Shown here: positions 23,653-33,434 of the stretch, piece after piece
Layout: every line of letters starts with the position of its first letter
Position numbering within the stretch: position 1 is the stretch's first letter
Assembly (NCBI RefSeq): GCF_014201095.1
Contig: NZ_JACHDN010000001.1
Coordinates: 4,092,001 to 4,156,000 of the forward strand
Reading direction: 5' to 3'
Source of the DNA: Cellulomonas hominis
GTDB lineage: Bacteria > Actinomycetota > Actinomycetes > Actinomycetales > Cellulomonadaceae
Length of the DNA stretch: 64,000 nt
The notes under the pieces: model-generated
Database searches by the model: none
What the model saw: the letters and a program-made list of their open reading frames with translations, nothing else
Told to the model about the DNA's origin: nothing
Made by a program: the position numbers and the translations under genes

Positions 23653-24417
23653 TCAGTCGTCGGCCGAGCGCGGCGTCGCGAACTGCGGGTCCGGCACCGT
23701 GCGCGTCGCGGTCACCTCGACCAGGTCGTGGGACTCGACCCCGGCCGTGCCGCCGTCGATCTGCACCTTGGCGAGCGCGCCGCCGGGGATCGCCAGGGCC
23801 GTCGCGATGGTGTCCGGGTCGCCGATCGCGACCCAGCGGTACGGCGGCGAGATCAGGGTGCCGTCCACCTCGACGCCGTCGTCCGTGCCGAGGACGTAGG
23901 ACGACGCCGTGAGGCGCTGGTCGTTGAGCTGCACGGCCTCCGCGCCGGCGTTCCGGAGCTCCTCGAGCACGTTCAGCAGCGTGAGGGCCGAGACCTGCTG
24001 CTCCGGGTCCCGGACGGTGATCGTCACGCCCGGGCCCTCCGCGGGCAGCCGCCCGGACAGGATGCCCTGGGCGGCCGCGCTGCGGGTGGCCGCGTCCAGG
24101 GCGGCCTCCCGGCTGGTCGACCCGGACTGCAGCTCCTGGTGCGTGCGCTCGAGCTCGGAGACCTGGTCCTGCAGCTCGTCGGCCTGGCGGGTCGTCTGGT
24201 CCAGCAGCGAGACGAGCTCGGACTCGCGCATCGTCGTGAGGCTCTCCGCGTCCGTCTGGCGCACCTGCACCGCGATCGCGAAGCCGAGCAGGACGCACAG
24301 CACGCCGGTGAGCGCCTGCGCGCGGGTCGCGCGGGGCCGCAGGGCCCGGCCGAGGGCCCGCCAGCCGACGACGGGCTGCGGGTCGCGTGCCGGTGCGGCG
24401 TCGTCGGGCACCGTCAT
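23653..24417 (-). CDS. DUF881 membrane-anchored protein
   Basis: 254 residues. One N-terminal TM (ALTGVLCVLLGFAIAVQV), a coiled-coil region (RESELVSLLDQTTRQADELQDQVSELERTHQEL), then an extracytoplasmic DUF881 domain (PGVTITVRDPEQQVSALTLLNVLEELRNAGAEAVQLNDQRL, and SPPYRWVAIGDPDTIATALAIPGG). The function is unknown, but DUF881 proteins flank the small basic protein in a conserved pair in many Gram-positive genomes. Its ATG at 24417 overlaps the small-basic-protein stop by 4 bp. Confidence 0.9.
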   Translation of the reverse strand: MTVPDDAAPARDPQPVVGWRALGRALRPRATRAQALTGVLCVLLGFAIAVQVRQTDAESLTTMRESELVSLLDQTTRQADELQDQVSELERTHQELQSGSTSREAALDAATRSAAAQGILSGRLPAEGPGVTITVRDPEQQVSALTLLNVLEELRNAGAEAVQLNDQRLTASSYVLGTDDGVEVDGTLISPPYRWVAIGDPDTIATALAIPGGALAKVQIDGGTAGVESHDLVEVTATRTVPDPQFATPRSADD

Positions 24418-24746
24418 GCCTTGAACACGTGCCGGCGGATCGCCGCCACGTTCGAGAAGATCCGGATGCCGAGCACGACCACCACGCCGGTGGACAGCTG
24501 CGAGCCGACGCCGAGCTGGTCGCCGAGGAACACGATCAGCGCGGCCACGACGACGTTCGACAGGAACGACACGAGGAACACCCGGTCGTCGAACAGGCCG
24601 TCCAGCACGGCGCGCAGGCCGCCGAACAGCGCGTCCAGCGCCGCGACCACCGCGATCGGCAGGTAGGGCTGCAGCACCGCCGGGACGGTCGGCTCCAGCA
24701 CCAGGCCCGCCACCACGCCGATGACCAGTCCGATGACCGCGATCAC
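24414..24746 (-). CDS. sbp: Small basic protein (Sbp, DUF1290)
   Basis: 110 residues with three to four hydrophobic helices: MIAVIGLVIGVVAGLVLEP, PYLPIAVVAALDALFGGLRAVLDG, and LVSFLSNVVVAALIVFLGDQLGVG, then RIFSNVAAIRRHVFKA. In Bacillus Sbp lies in the divIB-ftsAZ region; in actinobacteria it sits between two DUF881 genes (Rv1824 in M. tuberculosis). A role at the division site or envelope has been proposed, not shown. Overlaps both DUF881 neighbours by 4 bp, so all three are translationally coupled. Confidence 0.9.
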   Translation of the reverse strand: MIAVIGLVIGVVAGLVLEPTVPAVLQPYLPIAVVAALDALFGGLRAVLDGLFDDRVFLVSFLSNVVVAALIVFLGDQLGVGSQLSTGVVVVLGIRIFSNVAAIRRHVFKA

Positions 24747-25747
24747 AGGTCCCCCTCGCTGTCGTGCGCGTCGCCGGCCGCCGCCCGCGGCTCCGGCCCC
24801 GTGGACAGTGTGCCCGACGGCTGGGCGGTCCCGGACGGACTCCGGTCCCCGCCGGGGACGACCGCGACGCCCTCGGGCAGCCGGGCCGACCGCAGCGTCA
24901 CCGTCCCCGCCGCCGGAAGCGCGAGCTCGCGCTGCGACGACACCTGCGTGCGGATGCCGTACGTCGACTGCAGGACCGCCAGCAGCTGCCCGCCCGACGT
25001 CCGGGTGAGCCGGGTCTGCATCTCCTGCGGGTCGCCGACCGCCTCGATCGTGTACGGGCCGACCAGCGGCACGACGTCCACGAGGATGGCGTCCCCGGCG
25101 GTGCGGATCGCGGTGGTCGTGGCGAGCCGCTCGCCGTTCACCGCGATCGCCTCCGCGCCGGACGCCCAGAGGCCGTTGACGACGATCTGCAGGTCGCTGT
25201 CCCGCACGCGGGAGTCCGGGTCGTCCGCCCCGACCGCCTGGTCCGCGTCCTCGAGCGTGATCCGCAGCCCCTCGCCGCCGACCGCCGCGGCGCCCGACGT
25301 GATCGAGTCGGCCGCGAGCTGGTCGAGCAGCGGCGACTCGGCCGCCGACAGCGCGCCCTGCTGCAGCGTGCCGATCTCCTCCGCGAGGGCGGCGCTGCGG
25401 TCGCGCAGCCGCTCCACCTCCGCGCTGCGCTCCTCGATCTGCCCGGCCAGCACCTCGCGCGCGGCGAGCGCCGACGGCTGCGGGGCGCGCAGCGCGAGCA
25501 CCGACCAGGTCGTCGCCGTGCCGAGTGCCACGGCGAGCACGACGACCGCGGCGGTCCCCACACCCCCGCGCCGCCGGGTCTTGCCCTGGCGGGCGCGGCG
25601 CTCGGCGGCGTCCCGGTACTCCGGGTCGAGCGGGTTGCGGATCACCTCGGTCAGCAGGGACATCGAGGCGTCCGGGCGGCGGGCGCCCGGTCCGGGGCCC
25701 GTCGTGCGCGCGGGGCCGGGTGCGGCGGCGCCGTCGCGTGGGGTCAC
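24743..25747 (-). CDS. DUF881 membrane-anchored protein, second copy
   Basis: 334 residues with a long N-terminal cytoplasmic part (DASMSLLTEVIRNPLDPEYRDAAERR), one TM (VGTAAVVVLAVALGTATTWSVL), a coiled coil (VLAGQIEERSAEVERLRDRSAALAEEIGTLQQG) and the DUF881 domain (GGEGLRITLEDADQ, and DSDLQIVVNGLWASGAEAIAVNGERL). Cluster order matches Rv1823-Rv1825. The GTG at 25747 overlaps the upstream stop by 4 bp (GTGA), which fixes it as the start; the internal ATG at MSLLTEV would delete the first 28 residues. Confidence 0.88.
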   Translation of the reverse strand: MTPRDGAAAPGPARTTGPGPGARRPDASMSLLTEVIRNPLDPEYRDAAERRARQGKTRRRGGVGTAAVVVLAVALGTATTWSVLALRAPQPSALAAREVLAGQIEERSAEVERLRDRSAALAEEIGTLQQGALSAAESPLLDQLAADSITSGAAAVGGEGLRITLEDADQAVGADDPDSRVRDSDLQIVVNGLWASGAEAIAVNGERLATTTAIRTAGDAILVDVVPLVGPYTIEAVGDPQEMQTRLTRTSGGQLLAVLQSTYGIRTQVSSQRELALPAAGTVTLRSARLPEGVAVVPGGDRSPSGTAQPSGTLSTGPEPRAAAGDAHDSEGDL

Positions 25748-26355
25748 ACGGCCACCGTGCGGGGCTCGCCCGCGTCCGCGCCGCCCCGGCGGCCCACGAG
25801 CGTCCACGCCTGCCGGACGTACAGCAGGCCGGCGAACCAGTAGAGCGCGACGCCCCACCAGGCGCAGGCCCAGCCGAGCACCGACGCGACGTCGCCCACC
25901 CAGGTGCCCCAGTGCGCGAGCAGCAGCAGCGGGAAGGCGTACAGCAGGGCGAACGTGCCGGCCTTGCCCGCGAGGTGCACCTGCAGCGGGCCGTAGCCGT
26001 GCCGGGCGAGCACGATCAGCATGACGAGCAGCATCGCCTCGCGCGCCAGCAGCACCGCGACCAGCCACCACGGGACGACGTCGCGCGCCGCCAGGCCGAG
26101 GAGGGTCACGAGGATGAACAGGCGGTCGGCCGCGGGGTCGAGCACCTGGCCGAGCCGGGACACCTGCCCCAGCCGGCGCGCCAGCACGCCGTCCAGCCAG
26201 TCGCTCGCGCCGGACACCGCCAGCACGACCAGCGCCCAGCCGTCGTGGCCCGCCGCGATCAGCACCGCGAAGACCGGCACCATCAGCAGCCGGACCAGGC
26301 TGATCACGTTGGGCACGGTCAGGACGCGGTCGCTCACCACGTCGCGCTCGGCCAC
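25744..26355 (-). CDS. CDP-alcohol phosphatidyltransferase family enzyme
   Basis: 203 residues from GTG 26355; another GTG at 26340 is possible. Five or six TM helices and the full signature DWLDGVLARRLGQVSRLGQVLDPAADR (DG-AR-G-D-D), which binds CDP-diacylglycerol and metal. Such enzymes make phosphatidylglycerophosphate, cardiolipin or phosphatidylinositol-type lipids; the mycobacterial equivalent at this position (Rv1822) is called PgsA2. The exact alcohol cannot be told here. It is the first gene of a four-gene coupled cluster with the DUF881/Sbp genes, suggesting an envelope function for all of them. Confidence 0.87.
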   Translation of the reverse strand: MAERDVVSDRVLTVPNVISLVRLLMVPVFAVLIAAGHDGWALVVLAVSGASDWLDGVLARRLGQVSRLGQVLDPAADRLFILVTLLGLAARDVVPWWLVAVLLAREAMLLVMLIVLARHGYGPLQVHLAGKAGTFALLYAFPLLLLAHWGTWVGDVASVLGWACAWWGVALYWFAGLLYVRQAWTLVGRRGGADAGEPRTVAV

Positions 26356-26465
26356 GCCCGCTCCTGCCTGTCGTTCCTGATCAACGCCCCATCCTACGCA
26401 CCGGTCCCCCACCCCCAGGGCCACGTCAGCCACCCGCTCGGGGCCGGTGTGGTTCGCTGGGCGGC

Positions 26466-26891
26466 ATGGCCCACGTCAACGACCCCGCCGTGATCCGCCG
26501 CCTGCTCACCTCGCGCGGCACCTGGGCGGTCGTCGGGCTGTCGACCAACCGCGCCCGTGCCGCGTACGGCGTGGCGGCGTACCTGCAGGACCTCGGGCAG
26601 GCGGTCGTGCCGGTGCACCCGCGCGCCGAGACGGTGCACGGGGCAGCCGGCGTGAGGACCGTCGCCGAGGCGGTCGCGGCGGCCGGGCGCGTCGACGTGG
26701 TGGACGTGTTCGTCAACTCCGCGCTCGCCGGGGACGTCGTGGACCAGGCCGTCGCCGCGGGGGCGGGGGCGGTGTGGCTGCAGCTCGGCGTCGTGGACGA
26801 GGACGCGGCGGCGCGGGCCGCAGCGGCGGGGCTCGACGTGGTGATGGACGCGTGCCCGGCGATCGAGGGCCGGCGGCTGGGCCTGGGCTGA
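26466..26891 (+). CDS. CoA-binding domain protein (YccU-like)
   Basis: 141 residues. The Rossmann-type CoA-binding domain is seen: WAVVGLSTNRARAAYGVAAYLQDLGQAVVPVHPRAETVHGAAGVRTVAEAV, then VDVVDVFVNSALAGDVVDQAVAAGAGAVWLQLGV and DVVMDACPAIEGRRL. The family sits in central metabolism operons, function mostly unknown; binding of CoA or acyl-CoA is inferred from the fold. ATG start 26466. Divergent from the phosphatidyltransferase, about 110 bp away. Confidence 0.86.
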   Translation: MAHVNDPAVIRRLLTSRGTWAVVGLSTNRARAAYGVAAYLQDLGQAVVPVHPRAETVHGAAGVRTVAEAVAAAGRVDVVDVFVNSALAGDVVDQAVAAGAGAVWLQLGVVDEDAAARAAAAGLDVVMDACPAIEGRRLGLG

Positions 26892-26969
26892 GGGGTCCGG
26901 GCCGGGCGGCGCGGGCCGCTGTGCCCGAGGTCACCGCGCCCCGTCCGGCGGTGGCGGGGGCCCGCCCGG

Positions 26970-27127
26970 TACGATTGGGGCATCTCGGAGTGAGTCGCAG
27001 GTTCCCGTGATGTGCGTGCCGAGGCCCAGGGCCTCGTGATGTGTGGGTGTGGGAGCGCGACTCGACGACCGGCCGACCGGGCCGGATGACGCAGCTCCCC
27101 CCAGCGACACGAACGGTGCCTGACCCG
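26970..27127 (+). promoter_or_regulatory. Long 5' leader of the DEAD-box helicase gene
   Basis: TACGAT at 26970-26975 is a possible -10, giving a leader of about 145 nt. In it the hairpin GAGGCCCaGGGCCTC (27021-27035) lies between two direct copies of CGTGATGTG (27006-27014 and 27035-27043). Long structured leaders are common upstream of RNA helicase genes and can mediate cold or feedback control. No clear -35. Function is inference. Confidence 0.4.
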
Positions 27128-28963
<1,836 letters not shown>

Positions 28964-29063
28964 CCCGCCGCGAGGGCCGCGCCCGCCCCGTTCCCCCCGC
29001 GCGCCGATGGCTCGCCCCGCCGGCGCGGCCCCCGGAGCGGGACCGGGTCGGGCGCCGGGCTCG

Positions 29064-29133
29064 CCGAGATCGGCGCTCCCGACCGAGATCGGTCGCCGCA
29101 CCGACCGATCTCGGCGCGGGCGACCGATCTCGG
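29064..29133. repeat. Four-copy 10-bp repeat between convergent genes
   Basis: CCGAGATCGG occurs at 29064-29073 and 29083-29092, and its inverse CCGATCTCGG at 29105-29114 and 29124-29133. Each copy has extended matches with the next (GACCGAGATCGGTC and ACCGATCTCGGCG). Two forward and two reverse copies can fold into one or more long hairpins. The element lies in the intergenic space between deaD (+) and the threonine aldolase (-), so a bidirectional terminator or a REP-like element fits. Confidence 0.6.
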
Positions 29134-29192
29134 CGTCCGCTGTGTGCCGAGGTACGGCCGGCGCGCGGGCGGGGACGTCGTCCCGGGGCGGG

Positions 29193-30248
29193 TCAGGCCG
29201 CGGCGGTGACGACCTCGCGGACGGCCGCGACGAACGCGTCGACGTCCTGCTCGCGGGTGTCGAAGGCGCACATCCACCGCACCTCGCCGGTCGCGGCGTT
29301 CCAGTCGTAGAACCGCCGGACCTCGCGCAGCGCGTCGGCGCAGCCTGCGGGGAGGGCCGCGAACACCGCGTTCGCCTCGGTCGGCTGCGTGACCCGCACG
29401 CCGGGGACCTGGGACACCCCGGCGCTGAGCCGCGCCGCCATGGCGTTCGCGTGCCGGGCGGACCGGAGCCACAGGTCGCCCTCGAACAGGGCGATGAGCT
29501 GCGCCGACACGAACCGCATCTTGGACGCGAGCTGCATGTCGACCTTGCGCTGGTAGGCGATGCCGGGCGTCGACCCGGGGGTGAGCTCGACGACGGCCTC
29601 CCCGAACAGCGCGCCGTTCTTGGTCCCGCCGAGCGAGATGACGTCGACGCCCACGTCGGTGGTGAGCGCGCGCAGGGGGACGTCGAGGGCGGCGGCCGCG
29701 TTGACCAGCCGCGAGCCGTCCAGGTGCACCCGCAGGCCGAGGGCGTGCGCGTGCTCGGCGACCGCCCGGATCTCGTCGGGCGTGTACACCGTGCCGAGCT
29801 CCGTGGCCTGGGTGATCGAGACCACGCCGGGCTGGGCGCGGTGCTCGTCGCCGAAGCCGTGGGCCCGGGTCGCCACGAGCTCCGGGGTGAGCTTGCCGTC
29901 GGGGGTCGGCACGGTGAGGAGCTTGAGGCCACCGACCCGCTCGGGCGCGGCGTTCTCGTCGGTGTTGATGTGCGCGGTCTCCGCGCAGATCACGGCGCCC
30001 CAGCGGGGCAGCATGGTCTGGAGCGCGAGGACGTTCGCGCCGGTCCCGTTGAACACCGGGTACGCCGTGGCGTCCGGGCCGAACAGCCCGCGGAGCACCT
30101 CCTGCAGGTGCGCGGTGTACGGGTCGGCACCGTAGCCGGGGACGTGCCCCTCGTTGGCGGCGGCCAGGGCGGCCAGGATCTCGGGGTGCACCCCGGCGTA
30201 GTTGTCGGAGCCGAGCTCGCGTCGGTCGGGGTCGTGCAGTCTGTCCAC
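29193..30248 (-). CDS. Threonine aldolase-like PLP enzyme
   Basis: 351 residues from GTG 30248. Beta-eliminating-lyase fold: SDNYAGVHPEILAALAAANEGHVPGYGADPYTAHLQEVL, VFNGTGANVLALQT, AHINTDE, LGLRVHLDGSRLVNAAAAL (Asp that pairs with the PLP nitrogen), ISLGGTKNGALFGEAVVEL (PLP lysine). It cleaves L-threonine or L-allo-threonine to glycine and acetaldehyde, or acts on related beta-hydroxy amino acids. Upstream on the same strand is zur, ending 20 bp from its start. Confidence 0.88.
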   Translation of the reverse strand: MDRLHDPDRRELGSDNYAGVHPEILAALAAANEGHVPGYGADPYTAHLQEVLRGLFGPDATAYPVFNGTGANVLALQTMLPRWGAVICAETAHINTDENAAPERVGGLKLLTVPTPDGKLTPELVATRAHGFGDEHRAQPGVVSITQATELGTVYTPDEIRAVAEHAHALGLRVHLDGSRLVNAAAALDVPLRALTTDVGVDVISLGGTKNGALFGEAVVELTPGSTPGIAYQRKVDMQLASKMRFVSAQLIALFEGDLWLRSARHANAMAARLSAGVSQVPGVRVTQPTEANAVFAALPAGCADALREVRRFYDWNAATGEVRWMCAFDTREQDVDAFVAAVREVVTAAA

Positions 30249-30268
30249 CCGACCATCCTGCCGCAGCG

Positions 30269-30679
30269 TCAGGGCTGCCCCGCGCGCGCCGCCCGGCACT
30301 CGGCGCAGGTGCCGACGAGCTCGATGGTGTGCTCGACGTCGGAGAAGTCGTGGGCGCCGGCCACCTGCTCGGCCCAGGCCTCGGCACCGGGACCGTCGAT
30401 CTCCACGGCCTTGCCGCAGTAGCGGCAGACCAGGTGGTGGTGGTGGCTGCGCCGCACGCAGCGCCGGTAGACGGCCTCCCCCTCCGGGGAGCGCAGCACG
30501 TCCACCTCGCCGGCGTCGGCGAGCGTCTGGACGGCGCGGTAGACGGTGGCCAGGCCCGTGGTGGAGCCCTGGCCCTTGAGCAGGTCGTGCAGCTGCTGGG
30601 CGCTGCGGAACTCGTCGAGGTCGTCGAGCAGCGTGAGGATCTCCGCGCGCTGCTTGGTGTTGCGCTGCATGACGGCCAT
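30269..30679 (-). CDS. zur: Zinc uptake regulator, Fur family
   Basis: 136 residues from ATG 30679. Zinc-dependent repressor of zinc uptake genes. Winged helix: TKQRAEILTLLDDLDEFRSAQQLHDLL, LATVYRAVQTLADAGEVDVL, the metal motif SHHHHLVCRYCG, and C-terminal CAECR. The pattern EFRSAQQLHD, VYRRC, and VEHTIELVGTCAEC follows mycobacterial Zur (FurB) more than Fur or PerR, which supports the name. A palindrome overlapping its promoter at 30717-30733 suggests autoregulation. Confidence 0.9.
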   Translation of the reverse strand: MAVMQRNTKQRAEILTLLDDLDEFRSAQQLHDLLKGQGSTTGLATVYRAVQTLADAGEVDVLRSPEGEAVYRRCVRRSHHHHLVCRYCGKAVEIDGPGAEAWAEQVAGAHDFSDVEHTIELVGTCAECRAARAGQP

Positions 30680-30716
30680 CGTGCCTGCTCCTTCCCGCTC
30701 CGCCCCCGTCGGGCGG

Positions 30717-30733
30717 TTGACAATCATACTCAA
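30717..30733 (-). promoter_or_regulatory. Zur-box-like inverted repeat at the zur promoter
   Basis: TTGACAATCATACTCAA reads TTGA..TCAA at its ends and matches 12 of 17 positions of its own reverse complement, with an AT-rich core unlike the GC-rich surroundings. On the minus strand it also contains TATGAT, a possible -10. It resembles actinobacterial Zur boxes and would autoregulate zur. Sequence resemblance only. Confidence 0.45.
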
Positions 30734-30776
30734 CACCGGCGGCGGCCCGGGCAGTCCCGGACCGCCCCCGGGACGC

Positions 30777-30813
30777 CGCGAGCCGGGGGCCCCGACGGGA
30801 CCCCCGGCTCGCG
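30777..30813 (-). terminator. Strong hairpin terminator after the HU gene
   Basis: CGCGAGCCGGGGG (30777-30789) and CCCCCGGCTCGCG (30801-30813) are perfect complements, a 13-bp stem with an 11-nt loop. It lies 17 nt beyond the HU stop codon on the minus strand. No U-tract follows, as is usual for actinobacterial terminators of this kind. Confidence 0.85.
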
Positions 30814-30830
30814 GTGCGGTGCGGGGTCGC

Positions 30831-31112
30831 TCAGTTGGCGACGGCGCGCTTGAGGGCGCTGCCGGCGGTCAGCTTCACGCGGTAGCCGGCCGGGATGTCC
30901 AGCTTCTCGCCGGTCTGCGGGTTGATGCCGGTGCGGGCGGCGCGGTCGGCGCGGGACACCGCGAGCAGGCCGGGGATGGTCACGCTCTCGCCGGCGCTGA
31001 GCTGCTCGACCAGGACCTCCTGGAAGGCCTTGAGGGCGGCGTCGGCAGCGGTGTTGGTGAGCCCGGCCTTGGCGGCGATGGCCTGGACGAGCTCGGTGCG
31101 GTTCACGCTCAC
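30831..31112 (-). CDS. hup: HU-family nucleoid protein
   Basis: 93 residues from GTG 31112. Short HU fold: VNRTELVQAIAAKAGLTNTAADAALKAFQEVLVEQLSAGESVTIPGLLAVSRADRAARTGINPQTGEKLDIPAGYRVKLTAGSALKRAVAN is here quoted only by its key parts: helix pair, then the DNA-binding arm (RTGINPQTGEKLDIPAGY). It bends DNA and compacts the nucleoid. It is not the Lys/Ala-tailed mycobacterial-type HupB; the C-terminus stops right after the arm and helix. Terminator follows immediately. Confidence 0.93.
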   Translation of the reverse strand: MSVNRTELVQAIAAKAGLTNTAADAALKAFQEVLVEQLSAGESVTIPGLLAVSRADRAARTGINPQTGEKLDIPAGYRVKLTAGSALKRAVAN

Positions 31113-31259
31113 GGATGTGCTCCTTGTGGATCGAACGGGGTGTGCGGTCCGTGCGGCTGCCCCGCGGGGCGCTGATCCCGGCGGACCGACGCGGACGACC
31201 TTAACGGCACATGGCACCCTTCCCGCACAACCACGCGGGTCAGGCGTGTCCCGGACCCC

Positions 31260-32327
31260 TCAGACGGGGGTCGCCCGGCGGCCCTCGAGGTGCCCCAGGA
31301 GGCGGTCCAGGGGCCACGCGTCGAGCACCCGGTCCGGCCCGATGCCGTGGGCGGCGGCCCGGTCGCACCCCACCGGCTGCCAGGACAGCTGCCCGGGCGC
31401 GTGCGCGTCGGTGTCGATCGTGAACAGGCAGCCGGCGTCCACGGCGACGTCCAGCAGCGCGTGCGGAGGGTCCAGGCGGTCGGGCCGGCAGTTGATCTCG
31501 ACCGCCACGCCGTGCTCCGCGCAGTCGGCGAAGACGGCCTCCGCGTCGAACTCGCTCTGCGGGCGCTGCCGCTTGCCGGTCAGCTGGCGCCCGGTGCAGT
31601 GCCCCAGCACGTCCACCAGGGGGTTCGCGACGGCGGCGCGCATCCGGCGGGTCATCGCGGCGCGGTCCATCCGGAGCTTGGAGTGCACCGACGCGACGAC
31701 GACGTCGAGCCGGTCCAGCAGCTCCGGCTCCTGGTCGAGGGCCCCGTCGTCCAGGACGTCGACCTCGATGCCGGTGAGCACCCGGAACGGCGCGATGGCC
31801 CGGTTGAGGGCGTCCAGGGCGTCGAGCTGGGCGCGCAGCCGCGCGGGCGACAGGCCGTTCGCCACCGTCAGCCGCGGCGAGTGGTCCGTGATCGCGAGGT
31901 ACTCGTGCCCGAGCTCCATCGCGGCCAGCACCATCTCCTGCGCGGTGGTGGACCCGTCGCTCGCCTCGGTGTGGGCGTGCAGGTCCCCGCGCAGGACCGC
32001 CCGCAGGTCCGCGCCGGCGCCGGTGGCCTCGGCGGCGGGGTACTTCTGCTCGAGGTCGACGAGGTACGGCACCGGTCCCCCGGCGGCCGCCGCGTCGGCG
32101 ACCTCCGCGGTGCGTGCGCCGACGCCGGGCAGGTCGGTGAGGGTGCCCGCCGCCAGGCGCGCGGCGAGCTCACCGGCGTCGAGCCGCTCCAGGGACCGCA
32201 CCGCGGCGCGGAACGCGTCCGCCCGGTACGACGTCGCGCCGCCGCGCTCGAGCAGGTACGCGGCGCGCCGCAGCGCGGCGACCACGTCGGACCGGACCTG
32301 CGCGGCGTCCGCGCCCGTGCCGGCCAC
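31260..32327 (-). CDS. PHP-domain phosphoesterase with HhH domain (PolX without polymerase core)
   Basis: 355 residues, GTG 32327. Residues 1-85 are the helix-hairpin-helix region (ATSYRADAFRAAVRSLERL, TDLPGVGARTAEVADAA), as at the start of bacterial PolX. Then, with no palm/thumb core, a complete PHP domain begins at about residue 110: GDLHAHTEASDGS, AITDHSPR, TGIEVDVLDDG, ASVHSKLRM, LGHCTGRQ, VEINCRPDRL, and IDTDAHAPGQL. All metal ligands look intact. In PolX this domain is a 3'-5' exonuclease/AP endonuclease. Its gene is 3 bp after the Ku gene, on the same strand, suggesting a role in DNA end processing. Confidence 0.85.
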   Translation of the reverse strand: MAGTGADAAQVRSDVVAALRRAAYLLERGGATSYRADAFRAAVRSLERLDAGELAARLAAGTLTDLPGVGARTAEVADAAAAGGPVPYLVDLEQKYPAAEATGAGADLRAVLRGDLHAHTEASDGSTTAQEMVLAAMELGHEYLAITDHSPRLTVANGLSPARLRAQLDALDALNRAIAPFRVLTGIEVDVLDDGALDQEPELLDRLDVVVASVHSKLRMDRAAMTRRMRAAVANPLVDVLGHCTGRQLTGKRQRPQSEFDAEAVFADCAEHGVAVEINCRPDRLDPPHALLDVAVDAGCLFTIDTDAHAPGQLSWQPVGCDRAAAHGIGPDRVLDAWPLDRLLGHLEGRRATPV

Positions 32328-32330
32328 GCC

Positions 32331-33365
32331 TCAGGACGCCCGCTTGCGGCGGGGCCGGGCGGGCTTGTCCTCCGGCGGCTCCTCGGCCTTCTTCGCGGCG
32401 GCGGTCCCGGTGCCGGACGCCTTCGCGCGCGAGGACCGGGCGGGCTTCGCGGGCTCGTCGTCGGCCTTCTTCTTCCGCGACGACCGTGCCGGTGCCTTCC
32501 GCCCGCTCGTCCCGGTGGCCTCCTCCTCGGCCGACCCGGCGGGCTCCGCGGCCTCGGCAGCCCCCTCCCCCCGCCCGGCGCGGGCCTTCTCCACCGACCG
32601 CTGCAGCGCGGCCAGCAGGTCCACGACCTCGCCGGTCTGCTGCCCGCCCTCGCCGACCTCCTCCGGCTGCGGCACGGCCTGCGTCCGGCCGGAGGACACC
32701 TTCTGCTCGATGACCTCCTCCAGCGCGGCGCGGTACCGGTCCTCGAACCCCGACGGGTCGAAGTCCCCGGCCAGCGACTCCACGAGGGAGGACGCCATCG
32801 CGAGCTCCTGGGGCTTGACCGTGACGTCCTGGTCGATGATCGGGAAGTCCGCCTCCCGCACCTCGTCCGGCCACAGGAGCGTCTGCAGGCAGATGACGTC
32901 GTCCCGCACCCGCAGCACCGCCATCGACTCCCGCTGCCGCAGCGCGACCTTCACGACGGCCATCCGGTCGGTGCTGGTCAGGGCCTCGCGCAGCAGGGCG
33001 TACGGCTTCGCGGCGGTGCGGTCCGGCTCCAGGTAGTAGGTCTTGGCCAGCAGGATCGGGTCGACCTGGTCGCCGGGGACGAACTCGATGACCTCGATCT
33101 CCCGCTCCGTGGCGAGGGGCAGCCGGTCCAGGTCCTCGTCGGTGAGGACGACGAGCTGGCCGTCGTCGGTCTCGTACCCCTTCGCGATGTCCGCGTACTC
33201 GACCTGCTCGTCCTCGATGCTGCAGAACTTCTTGTACCGGATCCGCCCGCCGTCCTTCTTGTGCACCTGGTGCAGCGGGACCTCGTGCTCCCCCGTGGCG
33301 GCGTAGAGCTTGACGGGCACGTTGACCAGCCCGAACGCGACGGCACCCTTCCAGATCGCGCGCAT
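32331..33365 (-). CDS. ku: Non-homologous end-joining protein Ku
   Basis: 344 residues. The Ku core (MRAIWKGAVAFGLVNVPVKLY, then VPLHQVHKKDGGRIRYKKFCSIEDEQVEYADIAKGYE, LVVLTDEDL, EREIEVIEFVPGDQVDPILL, YYLEPDR, and YALLREAL) covers residues 1-250. From about 270 to the end is a Lys/Arg/Ser/Ala-rich tail (GRKAPARSSRKKKADDE), of the kind that lets bacterial Ku slide on or join DNA ends. It forms the homodimeric ring that holds breaks. Divergent from ligD (ligase), with 69 bp between the start codons. ATG 33365. Confidence 0.94.
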   Translation of the reverse strand: MRAIWKGAVAFGLVNVPVKLYAATGEHEVPLHQVHKKDGGRIRYKKFCSIEDEQVEYADIAKGYETDDGQLVVLTDEDLDRLPLATEREIEVIEFVPGDQVDPILLAKTYYLEPDRTAAKPYALLREALTSTDRMAVVKVALRQRESMAVLRVRDDVICLQTLLWPDEVREADFPIIDQDVTVKPQELAMASSLVESLAGDFDPSGFEDRYRAALEEVIEQKVSSGRTQAVPQPEEVGEGGQQTGEVVDLLAALQRSVEKARAGRGEGAAEAAEPAGSAEEEATGTSGRKAPARSSRKKKADDEPAKPARSSRAKASGTGTAAAKKAEEPPEDKPARPRRKRAS

Positions 33366-33434
33366 CAGCGACCACCCTCCCCGGCGGGGCGGCTCCCCCG
33401 CGACGAAACGTCGTGTCCTGGGCAGGATGGACCC

